Origin: Diphasiastrum complanatum
Lineage: Eukaryota; Streptophyta; Lycopodiopsida; Lycopodiales; Lycopodiaceae
Assembly: GCA_029204225.1 (NCBI GenBank)
Contig: CM055095.1
Location: 63,022,523 to 63,086,522 of the forward strand
Direction: 5' to 3'
DNA length: 64,000 bases
In this document: piece after piece, positions 58,091 through 64,000 of the stretch
Position numbering within the stretch: position 1 is the first letter of the stretch
Layout of the letters: the number at the start of each line of letters is the position of its first letter
Translations under genes and position numbers: made by a program
The notes under the pieces: model-generated
Databases searched by the model: none
Told to the model about the DNA's origin: nothing
Seen by the model: the letters and a program-made list of their open reading frames with translations, nothing else

Positions 58091-60394
58091 TATTATGGAG
58101 AGTGCATGCTCCATGATGAAGCAAATGGGCTTGACCGATTCACTTTGGTCGGAAGCGTGCAGTGCGGCAACGTTCTTGCAAAACAAGAGCCCTACAGTTA
58201 CGGTTCCAAATGTGACTCTTGAAGAAGCATTTACTGGAATAAAGCCAAAAATCGACAAATTTCGTATCATTGGATGTAAGGCCTATGTACATGTGCCAAA
58301 GGAGGGGCAAAAGAAACTTGATGCCAAAGCAATCAAGTGTATCTTCGTCGGTTGTGATGAAAGAACGAAAGCTTACAGGTGTTTTGATCCTGTAATGAAC
58401 AAGATTCACATTAGCAAAGATGTGATCTTTGATGAAACGCATAGGTATGAAGATAAAGACCATGCAAGAGGTGAAAGCATCAAGAGACTTCCCACAATTA
58501 TGGAGGAAGAAAATGAAGAAGATGCTCCACAAAATTATGCACGTGAAGACGAAAGTCGAGAGGGCGAATATGAAAGAACACCACCTATTCAAGAGCCTAG
58601 GGGGAGGTACTTGCCAATAGGAGCAATGAAGGAGAAACCGGTTGGGAGTAAGAGACATTACTTGGACACTCCTTGGGATACGTACTCTCCACATAGTGTA
58701 TCACCTGAATCTAAGATACCAAAATGGTATAAAAAGATCATGAAGGACGCAAAGCTAAATCAAACAGGATCTAGCACACAAAGTGAAGTGAGAAGATCAA
58801 CACGGGAAAGGAAGTCTCTCGATTGTTATCATGTGAACTATGCCCTAATGACTGACATTTTGAAGTGTCGAGAGCCATCAACCTTTGATGAGGCAAAAGA
58901 TCACAAAGAGTGGCAAAGGGCAATGGAAGAAGAGATAGAATCCATCCAAAGACATGATACATGGGAGTTGGTTGATCTACCACTTGGAAAGAAACCCATT
59001 GATAACAAATGAGTGTTTAGAACAAAGTTTCATGCGGATGGCACAATAGCAAAGTATAAGGCACGCCTAGTAGTGAAGAATTATGAGCAAAGCAAAGGAA
59101 TTGACTATGAAGAAACATTTGCTCCAGTGGCTAAGTGGACTACGCTACGCCTTATCATTGCCTTAGCATCTCATTTTGGGTGAAAAATCCATCAAATGGA
59201 TGTGAAGTCTGCATATTTGAACGGTGACTTAGAAGAAGAAGTTTACATGGTCCAACCGCAGGGCTTCATGGCAAAAGAGCAAGAACAGAAAGTATGTAAA
59301 CTACGCAAAGCACTTTTATGGCCTTAAGCAAGCGCCACGCACATGGTATGGACGCATTGACAGTTACTTTTTTTCACATGGATTTGTAAGAACAAATTCA
59401 GATCCAAATCTTTATGTTCTTATAAATGATGACAACATTGCCTTGATTGTACTTTACGTTGATGATATCATTAACACTAGCAATGATGAGAACCTTACTC
59501 GTTCTATTAAAGCCAACTTGTGCAAGCAATTTGAGATGACAGATTTAGATCTTATGCACTATTGCTTGGGTGTCGAAGTATGGCAAACTAGCAGTGATAT
59601 CAGGTTATGTCAAAACAAGTATGTAGGTGAGATATTGGAGAGATTTCACATGACAGAGTGCAAACCTTCCATCACCCCTTGCGAAGCTGGTAAGAAATTA
59701 TCTCGTATTGATGATAGTGCACATGTTGATACTATACTATTTCGTCAGCTAGTTGGAAGTTTAATATATCTTACAATTACACGTCCTGATATCTGCTATG
59801 CTGTAAGTTTGATTAGCCAATTCATGTCGTCACCCACTTTGAACCATTGGAAAGCTGCAAAAAGGATTTTGAGGTATGTAAAAGGTACACCGAACCTTGG
59901 TCTAGTCTACAAAAGACAAAGTGTTTTACCTAAGTTGCAAGGTTATGTTGACGTTGATTGGGCTGGAAATATAGATGATAGAAAGTCAACAACAGGTTAT
60001 ACCTTCAATTTTGGTAGCGGCTGTTTTTCATGGTCTAGCAAGAAGCAAGATACTATTTCTCTTTCTTCCACAGAAGCCGAATATAAAGCATTGAGTTCTG
60101 CTACCCAGGAAGCTATTTGGCTACATAAGTTGTTATGTGAGATTGGCATGAAGCAGATAAATCCCACTAATATTTTCTGTGACAGTCAAAGCGGAATACA
60201 ATTGGCTAAAAATCCAATCTTTCACGCAAGGACAAAATATATTGAAGTAAAATATCACTTTGTGCATGAAAAATTACAAATTGAAGACATTGGTATTGTA
60301 CATTGTTACAAGTTGCTGATATATTTACAAAAGCTTTAAGTAAAGAAAAGTTTGAAACTTTTAGAGCCAAACTTGGCTTAGACCAAGTTATGTA
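58091..60394 (+). pseudogene. Complete copia: integrase end, RT, RNase H
   Basis: Frame 58,095-59,012: MESACSMMKQMGL, IIGCKAYVHVPKEGQ, CIFVGCDERTKAYR and RT start EWQRAMEEEIESI. Two TGA codons (59,010 and about 59,180) sit where Trp is expected. Then SAYLNGDLEEEVYM, a one-base insertion near 59,315, LKQAPRTWYG and, in frame 59,443-60,339, catalytic VLYVDDI, RNase H YVDVDWAGNIDDRKST, SLSSTEAEYKAL and FCDSQSGIQLAKNP. A small deletion near 60,305 shifts into VADIFTKALSKEKF, ending about 60,394. A purine tract GAGGGAGAG precedes the 3' LTR. Confidence 0.9.
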
Positions 60395-60486
60395 AAAAGC
60401 TTTTACTTGTAATGCTATCATGGAGGTATGTTCCATGAATAGAGTATATTCTAAAATGAAAAGTGATGTTGATAATTGAGGGAGAG

Positions 60487-60737
60487 AGTTAAAATAGCAA
60501 TGATTGACTTATACAGTGCTTTCCTATTTTGACGGCACCACATGTGCTTAGTTCTAGAGTTATCGGGCCATCTTTCTTTTACGAGCCCTTTGAGTGTTTT
60601 TAAGAAACTCATCTTTGTACTTACTTGTAGTTTCAGAATATATAGTTTGAAGTGAGCAATTCTGTATTCTTGTTGCACTTGACGTTGTGCTGTGGTGATT
60701 GATCCGGTCGGGTGCTTTCAATTGTGTTTTCTTAACT
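60487..60737 (+). mobile_element. 3' LTR of complete copia
   Basis: 251 bases, AGTTAAAATAGC...TTTTCTTAACT, with inverted ends AGTTAA/TTAACT. Identical to the 5' LTR except for 10 substitutions and a 13-bp indel. Followed by the ATAAT target-site duplication. Confidence 0.9.
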
Positions 60738-60792
60738 ATAATACTATTCAAAATAAAATCATTAGATACACAACCACAAAGATAACTAAAAA

Positions 60793-61005
60793 CTATTTTG
60801 GGTGAGAAAAAATATCAATTAAAAGATTAATTGATTGTTGTGGCCTTTGGTAGGGACAAGCCACGGAACCCGTCATTGGATTTTTAAGTTTTTTCGTCAC
60901 GGCTGGATACTGAAACAAGTTTTCAAAACTTGTCAGTCCGAAAGTGTTGTAATGAAGCATCGAGCATTTGTCATCCAATGAATAATAACCGATGGTTATG
61001 TATTC
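60793..61005 (-). pseudogene. N4/N6 methyltransferase-like gene, 3' portion
   Basis: Minus strand, open from the breakpoint: EYITIGYYSLDDKCSMLHYN, then ENLFQYPAVTKKL, GSVACPYQRPQQSINLLIDI and FSHPK stop. CPYQRPQQSINLLID fits the T-Q-K-P...L...LI block of PF01555-type methylases, which follows the W-x-KPN...E-Y-I-x-x-G segment found at the end of the plus-strand fragment at 50,675. The next exon, expected to carry the SAM-binding FxGxG, is not seen; a complete copia is inserted 50 bases further on. Confidence 0.5.
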
Positions 61006-61432
61006 ACAAAATGATATTGTATCTCAATATGCTTGCTCCTAGCATGAAAGATAGGATTGGATGCCATTCTTTGGGCTGATTGATTGTCACAAAAGATGAT
61101 TGGGCTCTCTAAAAAATCCAGCAAGTGAAGATCCTTGATCATCCTTTTGATCCATACCATCTCCTTTGTGCAATGTGTAAGAGCTTTGTACTCGGCCTCA
61201 CTAGATGACAATGAGATAGTGGCTTGTTTCTTTGACATCCATGATATAGCTCCATCACCTATGAAAATACAATAAGAACTAATGGATTTCCTATCCATTA
61301 CATCTCCAGCATAGTCCGAATCTGAAAATCCAAAAAGATTAGGTGATGGTCCCTCATACAATATGCCAAAACCTCGAGTTCCAATGATGTACCTCAAAAC
61401 TCGCTTTCCTAGCTTCCAATGCTCCTAGCATA
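61006..61432 (-). pseudogene. Copia RNase H (head part of split element)
   Basis: Minus strand: HWKLGKRVLRYIIGTRGFGI, SDSDYAGDVMDRKSISSYC, MSKKQATISLSSSEAEYKAL, FCDNQSAQRMASNPIFHARS and KHIEIQYHFV, the last residues before the breakpoint. It lacks only the terminal VADIFTKAL part, which is at 50,676 on the plus strand. RT upstream of it is replaced by unrelated sequence. Confidence 0.88.
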
Positions 61433-61663
61433 GTTTTTGCCAATAGAACTTTGACCCATCATAAGAATGATCTTCTTCCTAAGAATAGATCTCCTTTCAA
61501 TGATCATGTAATGCTCAAAATAGAAACAACCATAATTGATATAGAGAATAGTGTCCACTTGGGATGCTTCACTATTTCTTACATCAATTTTACATGTAAA
61601 AATGTGACTAGAACATGAAGAATCAAATAGAATGTAAATGAAATGATTCCACCATGCTTCCAA
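61433..61663 (-). other. Non-copia sequence downstream of the chimeric ORF
   Basis: Continues the foreign segment from the chimeric ORF to the RNase H. It has an open frame of 84 codons (61,409-61,663) with no recognisable domain. Confidence 0.4.
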
Positions 61664-63283
61664 CTATGAACTCTCTGGAAAAATACAGCAAACAAATAGT
61701 AAATGTGAGTGATCAACTTTTGCTTGCATGTCTCCTCCTTCTTTGTCCTTTGTTGCCTTGTATCCACCATGATACTCCATGAATGAGCCTCCATCTTCAT
61801 CTTGCCACAAGAAACCATCAAACCTTGGAAATCCATGAGTAGGTGAGTACATAAATGATGCAAATCCAGCACCACATGACTCCATAAACCAAGTAGTTTG
61901 CACTAGTCCATCTTCAAGATCTACTTGACACAAGAAAATGACCATGAATTCACCAAAAATTGACAATCTCCAAGTATTGGCACCAAGTAGCTCAACACTT
62001 GAGAACTTAGCCATGGATGAGTGACATAATGAACCTCCAATAGCTTCATTTCCATTAGCAAAATCATCCAAGAATGCTAGTACATATCCAACATTAAAAC
62101 AATGCTCACCAATGTAGCTAGTTTTACCATATCTTGACAATTTGCACACATCCACATGAAATTGCTCAAACATGAGATAGATCAAGTAAAGTAAACTTGA
62201 ACAACACTTCCTTGCTGCTCCTTTGACCTTACTTGAGTCTTCAATATGCTGCAAAAACAGATCCATAACACCTTTGCCAATTACCTCTCCTTTGATGTTC
62301 TTGACTAGCTCCAAATTGCCAACTTCCCTTTTGACTAGTTGAAGTGCTTTGAGATCAACCTCTTGATCTTCAACTTGACCATCAAAGTAATTGGACAAAA
62401 TTTGTTTTCCAGATCCATTACTTGATTTTACAGCAAGATAACATCCATCCACTTCCATAGCTCCATCTACACAAGAAGATCTTCCAAAAGATGTTCCACT
62501 CTTCATAAGAGATCGATACTCAAGATCCATTGCTTGGATCCACTCCTCTTCTTTCCTTGCTTGATCTACACTTGTAGGTTCATCCAAATAGGTTAGGAAA
62601 GTAACATAATATCCAAAAACTACTTGCTTACCCTTTTGATCATATGTGAGCCTTGAAGGTACTTGTCTTTCTCTTGATGTTCTCCTTGGCTTTTGACTTG
62701 ATGAAGGTCCATCATCACCACCATCCAAAGTAGGATCCTTCTCATCAACATCAAGAATGTTAGATCCATCTACTTTACCATCAATCATGCTTGAAGACAC
62801 CTTTGGATTGTTTCCCTCATAAAAAATGACATCTCTATCAACAATCACTTTGTTAGTAGAAGGAATGTAAACCTTGTAGGCTTTACTCACCTCACTATAT
62901 CAAACAAAAATACCCCTTGGACTTTCTTCATTCTTTTGCAAACAAGAAAAGATTTGCCTTCTTAGAGTCAACACTCTAGAAGTAGACTTGGATTCATAAA
63001 GCTTCTTCAATGAATTCCAAGCTTCCAAAGATGATGTGCACTTACCAACTTCCTTGAGAAGTTCATTGGTAACATTCATCTTTATCATATGTAGAGCCTT
63101 CTTGGCCCTCTTTTCATACCTCAATTGATCTTGTTGTGTTGCTGGTCTCTCCTCCAAACCTACAACAATATCCAAAACATCATTCATCTCAAGAAGTGAC
63201 TCCATCCTCACTTTCCATAATAAATAGTTGCTTGAGGTAAGCCTATCATTGGCTTCCAACATGATTCCAATTGAGGTTGCCAT
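61664..63283 (-). CDS. Chimeric copia ORF: gag start, integrase tail, about 275 unknown residues
   Basis: One minus-strand frame of 540 codons from ATG 63,283 to the stop at 61,664, broken only by a TGA at 62,887-62,889. Part 1, to about 62,930: copia gag N-terminus (SSNYLLWKVRMESLLEMND, LRRQIFSCLQKNEES). Part 2: a deletion joins it in frame to the end of integrase (GIFV, then YSEVSKAYKVYIPSTNKVIV; the TGA replaces the Gly codon of GYSE) and the linker to EEWIQAMDLEYRSLMKSGT, the RT start. Part 3, from about 62,491: about 275 residues of no recognised family where RT should be, including LKALQLVKREVGNLELVKNI and HCFNVGYVLAFLDDFANGNE. A frame this long without stops is unlikely by chance. Could be a captured host sequence. 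Confidence 0.55.
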
Positions 63284-63841
63284 GTAGCAATGACCTGATC
63301 TTCTCTTTCAACTTGTTTCAATGCACAAAGCACTCCTTTGAACAACAACAAATGCTTTCAAAAAAAATCACCAAGATTTGAAACTATCTCACAAATTCTC
63401 TTCTAGCACTTATCCAAGCAAATCAACACATAGAATCATGGAATCTCGATCAACCTATGATCTATCCTCAATTTAATGACTTTTGCCACTTCCTAAGATT
63501 GAAACACACTCAAATGAAGTCCAGCAACCTCACTATCTAGAGATCCAATCAAAATTAGGGTTTTGACAAAATCACAAAAAATCGACTATTCCAAATCTAC
63601 ATGCAAATGCTGAAAATTTGATATGCAATCTATAAGCCACCACTTAGGCTGAACCAATGATCTAAAAATCGGCCAAATCCAGCATGTGAATTCAAAAAAC
63701 GAAATTGAACAAGTATATTGACCTATTTAGTGTTTTGATCTACAAAAGATCCAATCTACAAAAGCAAAAAATCCGATTTTGGTGTAGAATCCTCTCTAGC
63801 ATGCTCTAGACTTGATATCTTCACCAAATCATTGATAGATC
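63284..63841 (-). other. Leader of the minus-strand copia
   Basis: Between the LTR end (63,842) and the gag ATG. The usual TGGTATCAGAGC primer site is not seen after the LTR; a different primer or decay is possible. Confidence 0.5.
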
Positions 63842-64000
63842 TGGATAGTAGAACCCAAGAGAACCATGTATAAGCATGAAATGAGATAGAGAAGAGAGAA
63901 TATGACTCTCTCCAAGAGTTACATCCTTTTATAACAGGTCCAAACCCTATTTGGTCACTTGGCTTTCCCACCAAAATGCTAACCCTACCAATTTTGGGTC
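63842..64000 (-). mobile_element. 5' LTR of the split copia (cut by window end)
   Basis: Reverse complement matches 51,004-51,162 with five differences in 159 bases, ending at the same CTACTATCCA. The rest lies beyond the window. Confidence 0.85.

Overview
The window is nuclear DNA from a land plant with a large, transposon-crowded genome. The evidence is Ty1/copia and Ty3/gypsy retrotransposons with plant-type primer-binding sites (TGGTATCAGAGC; TTGGCGCC...), a plant LINE family with a CX2C...HX4C C-terminal motif, spliceosomal introns, and a plant MutS2-type gene. Intron sizes suggest a fern, other non-seed plant or conifer-like genome, but I cannot name the species.

Layout. 1-1.5 kb: tail of an acidic gene and a palindrome-rich end that may belong to a hAT-type element. 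2.1-10.9 kb: nested, mostly dead elements (minus-strand copia; three LINE pieces, one broken by a small inversion; gypsy ends and LTRs; a 554-bp pure CT tract). 11.2-28.4 kb, minus strand: the best host gene, the N-terminal part of a MutS2-like gene, as five phase-0 exons separated by introns of up to 9.7 kb that hold a LINE, gypsy remains and two palindromic MITE-like elements. 29-33.9 kb: an internally deleted copia with both LTRs. 34-36.9 kb: microsatellites, an LTR-like block and a minus-strand copia. 36.9-47.7 kb: two tandem, same-strand gypsy elements (A1, A2) of LTR, leader, gag and protease remnant. 47.7-48.2 kb: a solo LTR. 48.7-50.7 kb: a minus-strand DUF7869-like gene beside a plus-strand gene fragment resembling N4/N6 DNA methyltransferases. 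50.7-64 kb: a copia element split in two, another copia fragment, one complete 5,964-bp copia with target-site duplication, and a chimeric copia ORF carrying about 275 codons of unrecognised sequence.

The main structural inference is a roughly 10.3-kb inversion between about 50.675 and 61.0 kb. Its two ends separate both halves of the methyltransferase-like gene and both halves of one copia element. Turning the segment around restores both. A smaller inversion (about 5.69-6.71 kb) likewise splits one LINE ORF1.

Most coding sequence here is decayed. Probably functional or recently functional parts are the MutS2 exons, the gag ORF at 30.0 kb, parts of the copia at 54.8-60.7 kb, and the chimeric ORF at 61.7-63.3 kb.
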